Assembly (NCBI GenBank): GCA_947253765.1
Contig: CAMYAK010000020.1
Span: 1 to 7,939 of the forward strand
Origin: an uncultured Tissierellia bacterium
GTDB taxonomy: Bacteria > Bacillota > Clostridia > Tissierellales > Peptoniphilaceae
DNA: 7,939 bases
Reading direction: 5' to 3'
The notes under the pieces are model-generated. The model ran no database searches. It saw only the letters and a program-made list of their open reading frames with translations, and had not been told where the DNA came from. The position numbers and the translations under genes are program-made. This document shows positions 1 through 6,805 of the stretch, piece after piece; the stretch's first letter is position 1, and every line of letters begins with the position of its first letter.

Positions 1-1
1 T

Positions 2-1471
2 AGCAGAACTTCTATTCCTATAAAAGGTAAAAGAGTATTTATTTCTTCTACTTTTTTGCTTTTCTTATTATCTTATATAATTATTTCTTTTTACTCTTCA
101 ACCCGCTCTATAAGTCAAATGAATAGTGAAATTGAACTTTATGGTCAGCTTAATAAGAAGTTTGATTTTGATATTCATTTTGAGGAAGATGAACTGGATT
201 TCAATTATTACAAGTATGGCAATAAAAAAATAGCAATAAATGACGCAGATGCTCCAAGATGGACTTTTTTCTATGATAATTTTCAGTTTAAACTTGATGA
301 AATTTCAGAAAAGCTAAAAAATATTAAAGGAATAAAAAAAATAGAGTGTTTTTATGAAAACAACTCCGGTCAAATGGAAGTCTCTAACAAAGTAATCAAC
401 AGTCCTTTAATAGAAAAAATTTATGTGACAAGTACTATACCGCTTGAGCAAGGGCCTCTTAAAAAACTTTTTATAAAAGAAGGTTTGGACACGCTTATCA
501 GTTGCGATTTTTATATGCTACCGGATAATTATCTGAAAGATATTGCAAAAACGATTAATATTAATGAAACAAATATGTCTAAGTTACTTAATGGAGAAGG
601 GGCTGTCCTTATTGCACCATCTATAAAAATTAATAAAATCACAAAAAATTCTACAGGAGAAGGAATTTATTGGGAACGTTCAACTGATGGGAGCGATTTG
701 ATCAAAGACGATGATTTATTTAACTATAAGAATATAAGCGTGTATTTTCCACAAGCTGACAAAAAACTTTATGGTATTATCCCTCAAGAAGAAATTCTTT
801 CACACAAAGGTAGACTGGAAAAGTTAAATATAAAAGTCATAGGTAGCAGCTATAAAAATTTAGGATGGTTCACTAATTCATCAACCGAATCTCCATATAG
901 AATACTTGTTAGTAAATCATTTTTAGAAAAATCGAAAATAAAATATGAAACAACACGTATCCGAATCTTTCTGGAGCCGGAAGCTGATTACAAGACAATC
1001 TCATATAATATATCTTCATTGATCAGGGGGGTTCCTAGACTACAATTAATTGATCAGCATTATAATTTAACGGCTTTTCATGAATATCAATTTATGGAAA
1101 AAATAATTTTTATAGCATATATTTTACTTGTGGTAATACTTTTATTCTCATTTGCATTTTCAATATTTAACGTGTTTTGGTTAGATAATGAAAGAAATTT
1201 TAGCCTGCTTAGGGACTTGGGAATAAAAAATAAAAAATTGATATTTATATGCTTTAAGGAATATTCAAAAGTGCTTATTTTCTCATTTATGATTCAAATA
1301 GTATTTAACAGATACATAATGTGGGAGGTTATTACCGGTTGGAGCGATATGACACAAATAACTAGGATAACAAGCCAAGCACTGGTGTATGTAATATATA
1401 TATTGGTTTTCTTTACACTATTTAATAGAAAAGTAAAAAGTTTTATGAAACAACATGACTATACGCTATAG
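2..1471 (+). CDS. FtsX-like ABC transporter permease, 5'-truncated by the window edge
   Basis: The reading frame is open without a stop from base 2, so the TTG at 56 is only the first start-like codon and the true start lies off the left edge; no ribosome binding site precedes 56. The visible protein has one hydrophobic helix right at its beginning (preceded by a basic KGKR stretch), an extracytoplasmic region of about 330 residues, then three C-terminal helices near residues 349-376, 393-416 and 440-460 (counted from 56). Between the first two of these sits a cytoplasmic ERNFSLLRDLGIKNKKL stretch, the typical coupling segment of FtsX/MacB-type permeases. This 1+3 helix layout fits a complete MacB-like subunit missing a few residues, or the second half of a duplicated 8-10-helix permease. 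Such permeases work with a separate ATPase, often in peptide or lipid export or antimicrobial-peptide resistance; no partner is visible. The gene is far more AT-rich than its downstream neighbours. Family call fairly sure; substrate unknown. Confidence 0.78.
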   Translation, partial: SRTSIPIKGKRVFISSTFLLFLLSYIIISFYSSTRSISQMNSEIELYGQLNKKFDFDIHFEEDELDFNYYKYGNKKIAINDADAPRWTFFYDNFQFKLDEISEKLKNIKGIKKIECFYENNSGQMEVSNKVINSPLIEKIYVTSTIPLEQGPLKKLFIKEGLDTLISCDFYMLPDNYLKDIAKTININETNMSKLLNGEGAVLIAPSIKINKITKNSTGEGIYWERSTDGSDLIKDDDLFNYKNISVYFPQADKKLYGIIPQEEILSHKGRLEKLNIKVIGSSYKNLGWFTNSSTESPYRILVSKSFLEKSKIKYETTRIRIFLEPEADYKTISYNISSLIRGVPRLQLIDQHYNLTAFHEYQFMEKIIFIAYILLVVILLFSFAFSIFNVFWLDNERNFSLLRDLGIKNKKLIFICFKEYSKVLIFSFMIQIVFNRYIMWEVITGWSDMTQITRITSQALVYVIYILVFFTLFNRKVKSFMKQHDYTL

Positions 1472-1487
1472 GGTTTGCAGGAGATTT

Positions 1488-1517
1488 TATACATTAAAAA
1501 TAAGCTTATGATAAAAT
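1488..1517 (+). promoter_or_regulatory. Weak candidate promoter for the glycosyltransferase pair
   Basis: The 65-bp gap after the permease stop holds TAAAAT at 1512-1517 (5 of 6 matches to the -10 consensus), with TATACA at 1488-1493 (4 of 6 to the -35) at an 18-bp spacing. An overlapping TATGAT at 1507-1512 is an alternative -10 without a good -35. The region is AT-rich, so such matches arise easily by chance. No convincing terminator follows the permease stop, and read-through from it cannot be excluded. Confidence 0.3.
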
Positions 1518-1536
1518 AGCAGCTAGGAGTGAGCAT

Positions 1537-2466
1537 ATGATTACAATTATTGTCCCCTGCTATAACGAAGCAGATGTACTTCCTCTTTTTGTGGAAGAGA
1601 TAAAAAAACTTAAGACTAATTTAAAAAGGGATCTTCACATACTTTTTGTTGATGACGGGTCCAAAGATAAAACTTTGGACCTCTTGAAATCGTATTGTCA
1701 AGACCCCGATTTTTCTTATATTTCATTTTCCCGAAACTTCGGCAAGGAAGCGGCAATCTATGCCGGCTTGAAAAATGCCGCGGGTGAATACATAGGCCTG
1801 ATGGATGCCGATCTCCAGCACGACCCTGCCCTGATACCGGTAATGGAAGAATATCTTGATCAAGGTTACGATGTTTGTGCTGCCCGCAGGAAATCCAGGC
1901 TTGACAGCTCCGGACTCTATGAGCTGGGAGCAGGGGCCTTTTATGGTCTTATTAACAAGATGGGAGACAATGTCAACCTTGAGCCGGGTGTCCAGGATTT
2001 CAGGTTAATGAAGAGGCCCGTAGTGGAGGCCATAATTTCTTTAGGAGAGGCATCGAGATTTTCCAAGGGGATTTTTTCCTGGGTAGGTTTTAAAATAAAA
2101 TACATTGAGACTGAGGACAGGAAGAGAAAAGCCGGAGTCAGCAAGTGGCCACTTAGAAAGTCAATTGCATATGGCCTTGACGGAATCTTGTCATTCTCGG
2201 TTTCGCCCCTCCGCCTGGCCACATACACAGGACTTACGGTATCATTTATAGGCTTTATTTATGCCATATATGTCCTTGTAAAAACCTTGATATATGGAGT
2301 CGAGACCCAGGGCTTTGCGACCATTGTTATCCTCATCTTGATCCTTGGAGGCCTAAATCTTGTGTTTTTGGGCTTAATAGGAGAATACATAGGCAGGATA
2401 TATAAGGAGACCAAGTCAAGACCGATTTATCTGGTGAGGGAGGAGGAACTCCATGACCGGAAGTAA
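1537..2466 (+). CDS. GtrB/CsbB-like polyprenyl-phosphate glycosyltransferase (GT2, DPM1-like)
   Basis: This enzyme family transfers a sugar from a nucleotide-sugar donor to undecaprenyl phosphate on the cytoplasmic side, supplying a lipid-linked donor for surface glycosylation. The GT-A fold is clear: VPCYNE at residues 6-11, the nucleotide-binding DDGS at 39-42, SRNFGKEAA near 65-73, the metal-binding DADLQ at 90-94 followed by HDP, and an AGVSKW motif near 200. Two C-terminal membrane helices lie near 228-249 and 262-284, as expected for the GtrB/CsbB/YkcC group. The length of 309 aa is normal. AGGAG at 1525-1529, 7 nt before ATG, fixes the start. The 3' end overlaps the next gene by 14 bp, so the two are translationally coupled. 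The donor sugar cannot be read from the sequence. GC rises from about 35% near the 5' end to about 50% further in. Confidence 0.92.
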   Translation: MITIIVPCYNEADVLPLFVEEIKKLKTNLKRDLHILFVDDGSKDKTLDLLKSYCQDPDFSYISFSRNFGKEAAIYAGLKNAAGEYIGLMDADLQHDPALIPVMEEYLDQGYDVCAARRKSRLDSSGLYELGAGAFYGLINKMGDNVNLEPGVQDFRLMKRPVVEAIISLGEASRFSKGIFSWVGFKIKYIETEDRKRKAGVSKWPLRKSIAYGLDGILSFSVSPLRLATYTGLTVSFIGFIYAIYVLVKTLIYGVETQGFATIVILILILGGLNLVFLGLIGEYIGRIYKETKSRPIYLVREEELHDRK

Positions 2467-3805
2467 GAAAAGGTATCTTTGGGCATTTCTATTAATTGCC
2501 TTGGCCTATCTTATTTTGACCTTCCCGCCGGTTGGAGATGACTACAATAGGCTTACAAGCCTCGATAAAGGTTTCAGATACGTTATTTTTGATATAGTTC
2601 AGGGTTACAGGAGGCTAAATGGTAGGATCTTAGGCAATGCCATGTCCTTTTTGTTTATGAGCAGGCCCATGAGCCTGCTTGCCAAGTCGGCCTGCTTGGG
2701 GGGCTTAGCCCTTGTTCTAAAAAAGCTTCTAAAAGCCCAATCGTCTTATTCATCTATAGTATTTATGATCATGTTTTTGCCAATCCCTGTCTTCAGGGAA
2801 GTGGTTGCCTGGAATGCGGGCTTTTTCAATTATGTCCCGGTTATTGTTTTAATTTTATTGAACGCCTATCTCATAGAAAAAAAGAAACTTACTCGGATGG
2901 AGAGTTTCATCCTATTTTTAAGTTCCTTGGCTTCGGGACTATTTGTGGAGAACTTGACCCTCTATGCCTTGATAATGCCAATACTTGCTTATTTTACATT
3001 GGCAAGGGGTGATAAAAAATCTTATTTTATATCATTTATAGGAGCCCTGCTGTCAAACATAATCATGTTTTCCTCGCCCGTTTATTTCAGAATTTCCCAA
3101 GGTGATGACGGATACAGGACTTTTGATTTGGCCAACCTTATCCCCAGATTGGAAGAGAATTGGCCGGTTTTCAGGGTCAATCTTATCAGCTTGGTCTTTC
3201 TTATAGGTTTTGCCCTTGTCCTGCTTATGGCTATTAAGCGAGAAGGCGAAAAAAGAGCCTTCACACCCATCGCGAGCCTTGCTCTAATTGTCATTGACAA
3301 GTGGCTGACTTTTCCCGTATTTGTTTCTATGTCTATATATATAAGCTTTTATCTTGGCCTCTTGAGCTTGGGTAAGAAGAAATCGGGTGGGCCAGGTCTC
3401 AGGGTCTTCTCCTGCCTTTCAATGGCCCTTGCAATGGGACCCCTTCTTGTGGTTTCTCCTGTCGGGGCCAGGAATTTTTTCACGGCCCAAGTCTTTAATT
3501 ACATAATTATTGCAGAACTCTGCTTCGGTATGGAAGACAAGTTAAGGGAAGGGCTGAGAAGCTTTCTATTTGCATTGGTCCTGGTTAAGACTCTGGTTAT
3601 GGTTTACCCGTCCACTGTCAATTATCTGGACTATAAGAAGATGAACAGGGCTGTGGAGGATGCCGTTAAGGAGGACAGGACAGAGCTGAGCTTGGACTAC
3701 TATTCTTATCCGATCCTGGTCCATAAGGAAGACGGTACAAAAATTGTAAGGTACTACAATGAAAAGTACGGTAAGGACTTGGATATTAAACTGAATTTTA
3801 AATAA
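2453..3805 (+). CDS. Polytopic membrane protein, DUF6056 / GT-C-like putative glycosyltransferase
   Basis: The 450-aa protein has roughly 11-12 hydrophobic helices and a hydrophilic C-terminal tail of about 50 residues. Helix 1 (about 8-24) is followed directly by GDD at 28-30, and an NGR motif lies at 56-58 (RRLNGRILGN). An acidic pair in the first external loop plus a downstream GR motif is the arrangement seen in DUF6056 and GtrII-like GT-C proteins, which use polyprenyl-phosphate sugars outside the membrane. The start ATG lies inside the upstream glycosyltransferase gene (14-bp overlap), with AGGAGG at 2441-2446 and 6-nt spacing, so translation is coupled. Inference: GT2 enzyme makes the lipid-linked sugar and this protein transfers it to a surface polymer or protein, as for CsbB-YfhO in Bacillus. 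The acceptor is unknown, and the catalytic role is not proven for DUF6056. Family assignment is from motif memory, not a search. Confidence 0.75.
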   Translation: MTGSKKRYLWAFLLIALAYLILTFPPVGDDYNRLTSLDKGFRYVIFDIVQGYRRLNGRILGNAMSFLFMSRPMSLLAKSACLGGLALVLKKLLKAQSSYSSIVFMIMFLPIPVFREVVAWNAGFFNYVPVIVLILLNAYLIEKKKLTRMESFILFLSSLASGLFVENLTLYALIMPILAYFTLARGDKKSYFISFIGALLSNIIMFSSPVYFRISQGDDGYRTFDLANLIPRLEENWPVFRVNLISLVFLIGFALVLLMAIKREGEKRAFTPIASLALIVIDKWLTFPVFVSMSIYISFYLGLLSLGKKKSGGPGLRVFSCLSMALAMGPLLVVSPVGARNFFTAQVFNYIIIAELCFGMEDKLREGLRSFLFALVLVKTLVMVYPSTVNYLDYKKMNRAVEDAVKEDRTELSLDYYSYPILVHKEDGTKIVRYYNEKYGKDLDIKLNFK

Positions 3806-3812
3806 GGCCTAA

Positions 3813-3848
3813 AAGGACACTTGTCCTTGCCCTTTGAAGTTTTCAAAG
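3813..3848 (+). terminator. Two tandem hairpins after the glycosylation pair, possible terminator
   Basis: Eight bases after the stop codon of the DUF6056-like gene begins a perfect 7-bp inverted repeat, AAGGACA (3813-3819) and TGTCCTT (3822-3828), which would fold as a 6-bp stem with an ACTT loop. Three bases later comes a second perfect 7-bp stem, CTTTGAA (3832-3838) and TTCAAAG (3842-3848), with a GTT loop. Neither is followed by a real U-run (the tail reads TTAATATAG), so termination strength is doubtful; the second could instead be a protein-binding palindrome. Confidence 0.45.
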
Positions 3849-3852
3849 TTAA

Positions 3853-3868
3853 TATAGAAGTATAGAAG
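3853..3868 (+). repeat. Tandem 8-bp direct repeat TATAGAAG x2
   Basis: TATAGAAG occurs twice back to back (3853-3860 and 3861-3868) in the gap upstream of the short-chain dehydrogenase gene, directly after the tandem hairpins and about 22 bp before the candidate -35. It could be a direct-repeat regulator site or a simple slippage product; only two copies are present. Confidence 0.5.
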
Positions 3869-3890
3869 TTTTGATTTAAGAGTCGGCACG

Positions 3891-3919
3891 TTACCAAGAG
3901 GAGAATATTCTCATAGAAT
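3891..3919 (+). promoter_or_regulatory. Candidate promoter with palindromic operator in its spacer (SDR gene)
   Basis: TTACCA at 3891-3896 (4 of 6 to the -35 consensus) and TAGAAT at 3914-3919 (5 of 6 to the -10) are separated by exactly 17 bp. Inside the spacer lies the perfect 12-bp palindrome GAGAATATTCTC (3901-3912), well placed for a dimeric repressor or activator. A weakness is that the start of transcription would fall near 3926, touching the AGGAGG ribosome binding site at 3927-3932 and leaving only a ~13-nt leader. No regulator gene is visible in the window. Confidence 0.35.
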
Positions 3920-3938
3920 AAAATTTAGGAGGTCGATT

Positions 3939-4703
3939 ATGAAAAGATTTGAAGGCAAGGTTGCTGTTGTAACAGGAGCAAGCTCCGGAATGGGAAGGGA
4001 TATTGCCCGTGCCCTCTGTCAGGAAGGTGCTACAGTCATTGCTGTTGCCCGTAGGCAGAACAGGCTTGAAGAATTGGCGGAAAAATGCAAGGATATGGAC
4101 GGGAAAATCCTCCCATATGTTGCAGACCTCATGAATGACCCGGAAAATGAGAAGATGATCGACTATGCAGTAGAAAAGGGCGGAAAGCTCGATATCCTCA
4201 TCAATAATGCCGGCATGATGGACGAGATGAAGCCGGTCGGAGAGGTTGACGATGACCTCTATCAGAGGGTTATGACCCTCAATGCCAAGAGCCCCATGAT
4301 TGCCATGAAGAGGGCTGTCCAGGTAATGGAGAAGCAGGAAAAGGGCGGAAATATTGTCAATGTGGCGTCAATCGGCGGAACCAACGGCTGCAAGGCCGGG
4401 GCCGTATATACCATGTCAAAGCATGCCCTTCTGGGACTGACCCAGAATACAGCTTTTATGTATCTTGGTAAAAATATCCGCTGCAACGCCGTATGTCCGG
4501 GTGGAGTTAAAACGGAAGTCGGAATAAATATGAAGGCACCAAGCCAGCTTGGAATAGAGAGGGTTATGGCCGGAGTGGATACTTCAATCCGCCAGGCCGA
4601 GGTTGAGGAAATCACAGGCCTTGTACTCTTCCTGGCAAGCGATGCCGCTTCGTTTATAAACGGATCTATTATCACGGCTGACGGAGGCGTTACCGCTTGC
4701 TAG
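3939..4703 (+). CDS. Short-chain dehydrogenase/reductase (classical SDR, FabG-like)
   Basis: A cytoplasmic NAD(P)-dependent oxidoreductase of 254 aa, normal length for a classical SDR. The cofactor-binding TGASSGMG lies at residues 12-19, the adenine-contacting Asp in VADL at 63, and NNAG at 89-92. The catalytic tetrad is complete: N115, S144, Y157 and K161 (YTMSK). CPGGVKTEV follows the active site, and the C-terminus ends in the usual ADGG motif. Arginines after the second beta strand (VARR, 38-39) favour NADP(H), an inference. AGGAGG at 3927-3932 with 6-nt spacing fixes the start. The substrate is not defined: FabG-type oxoacyl reductase, sugar-acid dehydrogenase and hydroxysteroid dehydrogenase share these motifs. 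Absence of fab neighbours argues against a dedicated fatty-acid role. The next gene also encodes a hydroxyacid dehydrogenase, so a linked pathway is possible, although a hairpin lies between them. Confidence 0.92.
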   Translation: MKRFEGKVAVVTGASSGMGRDIARALCQEGATVIAVARRQNRLEELAEKCKDMDGKILPYVADLMNDPENEKMIDYAVEKGGKLDILINNAGMMDEMKPVGEVDDDLYQRVMTLNAKSPMIAMKRAVQVMEKQEKGGNIVNVASIGGTNGCKAGAVYTMSKHALLGLTQNTAFMYLGKNIRCNAVCPGGVKTEVGINMKAPSQLGIERVMAGVDTSIRQAEVEEITGLVLFLASDAASFINGSIITADGGVTAC

Positions 4704-4747
4704 TTAAAAAAACCATTAATACTTAATTACAGTATTTTAATATCGGC

Positions 4748-4784
4748 AGGGACCGTGGAAGGTGGAGAGCTTTTCACGGTTTCT
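4748..4784 (+). terminator. Long hairpin between the two dehydrogenase genes, possible terminator
   Basis: Bases 4748-4762 pair with 4770-4784 in a 15-bp stem around a 7-nt TGGAGAG loop. The core ACCGTG (4752-4757) / CACGGT (4775-4780) is perfect, and four G-U wobbles complete the stem. The wobbles would become A-C mismatches in the opposite transcript, so the structure fits plus-strand RNA. The 3' arm is U-rich (CTTTTC, GGTTTCTT), but no uninterrupted U-run follows. It starts 44 bases after the SDR stop and ends 44 bases before the next start, so it is either a terminator for the SDR gene or a structured leader of the next gene. Confidence 0.5.
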
Positions 4785-4828
4785 TCCATAAATAGATATA
4801 TTTTTGAAAATATTTTTAAGGGGGAACC

Positions 4829-5692
4829 ATGCTTTTAGGTTTTATAGGCTTGGGAATTATGGGCAAGCCCATGGCAAAGAACCTGCTGAAAAACGGCTAT
4901 GAGGTCATGGTAAACAACAGGAGCCGGGGGCCGGTTGATGACCTGGTAAGCCTTGGGGCCAAGTCCGGCACATATGAAGAAATTGGAAATAATTGCCGTG
5001 TGATATTTACCATGCTCCCAAATTCGCCTGATGTTAAAAAAGTTGTCCTGGGCAAAGCAGGCCTAATTGACAGCTTTCAGAAAGATCAGATTTTGATTGA
5101 TATGTCGTCAATTAATCCTCAGGCTTCCATAGAAATTGCCCAGGCAATCAGGGCCAAGGGCGGAGATATGCTGGATGCTCCCGTTTCAGGCGGTGAGACA
5201 GGGGCTATTGAAGCAAGCCTGGCCTTTATGGTAGGAGGGAAAAAAGAAATTTTCGATAAATACAAGGACCTCTTACTTGTTATGGGAAAGTCTGCTGTCC
5301 TTTGTGGGGATGTCGGAGCAGGCAATACCACAAAGTTGGTAAACCAGCTGATAGTGGCCTCAAACATCCAAGCCCTGGCTGAGGGACTGATTCTGGCAAA
5401 AAAAGCCGGGGTTGATCCGGAGACGGTTGTGAATGCCATAAAGGGGGGCTTGGCAGGGTCCAAGGTGATGGACACCAAGGCCCAAATGATGATTGAGGGC
5501 GATGATAAGCCGGGCTTCAAGGTTGACCTAAATATAAAAGACCTCAACAATGTCCTGGACTTCGCCCATACGATCGGGGCCTATGTCCCAATGTGCGCCC
5601 AGGCCAATGAGGTCTTAAACTGGTTAAGCAATGGCGGCAAGGGCGGCGCCGACCACTCAGCTATGGTTCAATTTTATGAAAAATTGACCTGA
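4829..5692 (+). CDS. Beta-hydroxyacid dehydrogenase (GarR / 3-hydroxyisobutyrate dehydrogenase family)
   Basis: A cytoplasmic NAD(P)-dependent enzyme that interconverts a 3-hydroxyacid and its semialdehyde, for example tartronate semialdehyde and glycerate (GarR/GlxR) or 3-hydroxyisobutyrate and methylmalonate semialdehyde. The 287 aa match the family length. Visible features are the N-terminal Rossmann motif GFIGLGIMGKPMAKNL at 4-19, TMLPNSPDV near 61-69, DMSS at 91-94, the substrate-binding DAPVSGGETGA at 116-126, and the catalytic KLVN (K169, N172) within GAGNTTKLVNQ. A FKVDLNIKDL segment near 230-240 is also typical. N29-N30-R31 after the second strand carries no acidic residue, which leans toward NADP(H). 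The start is supported by AAGGGGG at 4818-4824, 4 nt before ATG. A lipoprotein gene follows after 27 bp, probably on the same transcript. Choice among GarR, GlxR and HIBADH cannot be made without a search or assay; no glycolate, garD or valine genes are present to decide it. Confidence 0.9.
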   Translation: MLLGFIGLGIMGKPMAKNLLKNGYEVMVNNRSRGPVDDLVSLGAKSGTYEEIGNNCRVIFTMLPNSPDVKKVVLGKAGLIDSFQKDQILIDMSSINPQASIEIAQAIRAKGGDMLDAPVSGGETGAIEASLAFMVGGKKEIFDKYKDLLLVMGKSAVLCGDVGAGNTTKLVNQLIVASNIQALAEGLILAKKAGVDPETVVNAIKGGLAGSKVMDTKAQMMIEGDDKPGFKVDLNIKDLNNVLDFAHTIGAYVPMCAQANEVLNWLSNGGKGGADHSAMVQFYEKLT

Positions 5693-5719
5693 CCTAAATT
5701 AAAAAGTAAGGATATTTTT

Positions 5720-6775
5720 ATGAAGAGACTCATTCCATATATTTTTGCACTTGTACTATTGCTGGCCGCCTGCGGGTCCAAGGAAGCGCAGACAAGCCTG
5801 GTTTCTTTGGAAAAGAGTGAAGAATCACAGGCTCAAATTTCAGAAGAGCCGTCTGTACCGGCAGGGGACAGGTCAATATACAGCGGACTTAAAGTCAGTC
5901 CGGAAAAGCAAAAGGCCAAACCCCTTATGGTTATGGTTGATAATGCAAAGCCGGCCAGGCCCCAAGCCAACCTTTCCAAGGCTTCCATTATTTGGGAGAT
6001 GAGGGTTGAAGGCGCCGATACCAGGTATATGGCCCTCTTTGAAAAACCGGATGAGGGAGAGACCTTCCTCTTAGGCCCAATAAGGTCAGCAAGGCCCAAC
6101 TTTATCACCAGGGCCCACCAGTATGGAGCTGTTTTTGTCCACCACGGGGCATCAAGCGACGGTGATGCATTTTTAAAAGAACTGGGCATGAAGAACCTTG
6201 ACGGCATGACCCTGATCGGAAAACTCCACTTCAGGTATAAAGACACAAAGAAGCGGGCCCCTCACAATTCCTATGCCTACATTGACAAGGCCTATGCTAC
6301 ATATGAAGGAAAGGGCGGGGACCTGATCAATAACGGAAAGGGCTTTCTCTTTAACGAGGAGTTCACTGACTTACCCGGAGGAGAGCCTGCCAACAAGCTG
6401 AATGTTCGCTACAGCAAGCTTGACGACATAACCTATGAGTATGATGAGGCAAATAAAACCTACAAGCGCTTCAGGGAAGGCAAGCTTATGGTCGATGAAT
6501 TGACCGGGACAGAAGTCAGGGCTACAAACATCATTGTCCAGGTTGCCGACTCATATATCTATGATAAAAAGGGCCACATGGCATTTAAGGATGTCGGCCA
6601 AGGCGAGGCTTATCTAATAAGCGGGGGAAAGTGTGCCAAGATCAATTGGACCAAGTCGGATGACCATGTGGAGCCGACCAAATTCACCTATGACAATGGT
6701 GAGGAGATTAAGCTTAATCCGGGTCAGACATGGATCCAGGTGGTGGATAAGAGGATGAAAATAAAGTATGAGTAA
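5720..6775 (+). CDS. DUF3048 (YerB-family) lipoprotein
   Basis: A secreted, lipid-anchored protein of 351 aa with unknown function, similar in plan to Bacillus YerB. The N-terminus is a lipoprotein signal: basic MKR, a hydrophobic core, and lipobox LAAC with the modified Cys at 18. A polar linker (about 20-52) follows. The DUF3048 N-terminal domain begins at YSGLKVSP (54-61) and carries PLMVMVDN, EMRVEGADTRYMALF (94-108), the hallmark GPIRSARP (119-126), HHGASSDG (141-148) and RAPHNSY (179-185). A second, C-terminal DUF3048 domain runs from about 210 to the end, with WTKSDDHVEPTKF and a GQTWIQVVD ending. AAGGA at 5708-5712 with 7-nt spacing supports the start. Only 27 bp separate it from the upstream dehydrogenase gene, so co-transcription is likely, although no functional link is evident. 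Full length and intact. Confidence 0.92.
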   Translation: MKRLIPYIFALVLLLAACGSKEAQTSLVSLEKSEESQAQISEEPSVPAGDRSIYSGLKVSPEKQKAKPLMVMVDNAKPARPQANLSKASIIWEMRVEGADTRYMALFEKPDEGETFLLGPIRSARPNFITRAHQYGAVFVHHGASSDGDAFLKELGMKNLDGMTLIGKLHFRYKDTKKRAPHNSYAYIDKAYATYEGKGGDLINNGKGFLFNEEFTDLPGGEPANKLNVRYSKLDDITYEYDEANKTYKRFREGKLMVDELTGTEVRATNIIVQVADSYIYDKKGHMAFKDVGQGEAYLISGGKCAKINWTKSDDHVEPTKFTYDNGEEIKLNPGQTWIQVVDKRMKIKYE

Positions 6776-6805
6776 ATAAAAACTAATAATACATTAAAAA
6801 TATTT

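Noticed and set aside
4262..4675. Long minus-strand frame inside the SDR gene, and similar ones at 1941-2228, 3082-3300, 5119-5550 and 5833-6246
   Set aside because: All are shadows on the opposite strand of genes with complete family motifs, with no ribosome sites or recognisable proteins.
4773..4813. Promoter-like TTCACG (4773-4778) / TATATT (4797-4802) and the AT palindrome ATATTTT-TG-AAAATAT (4798-4813) before the hydroxyacid dehydrogenase gene
   Set aside because: The region is very AT-rich, so both match easily by chance, and the -35 would sit inside the hairpin. Too weak to call.
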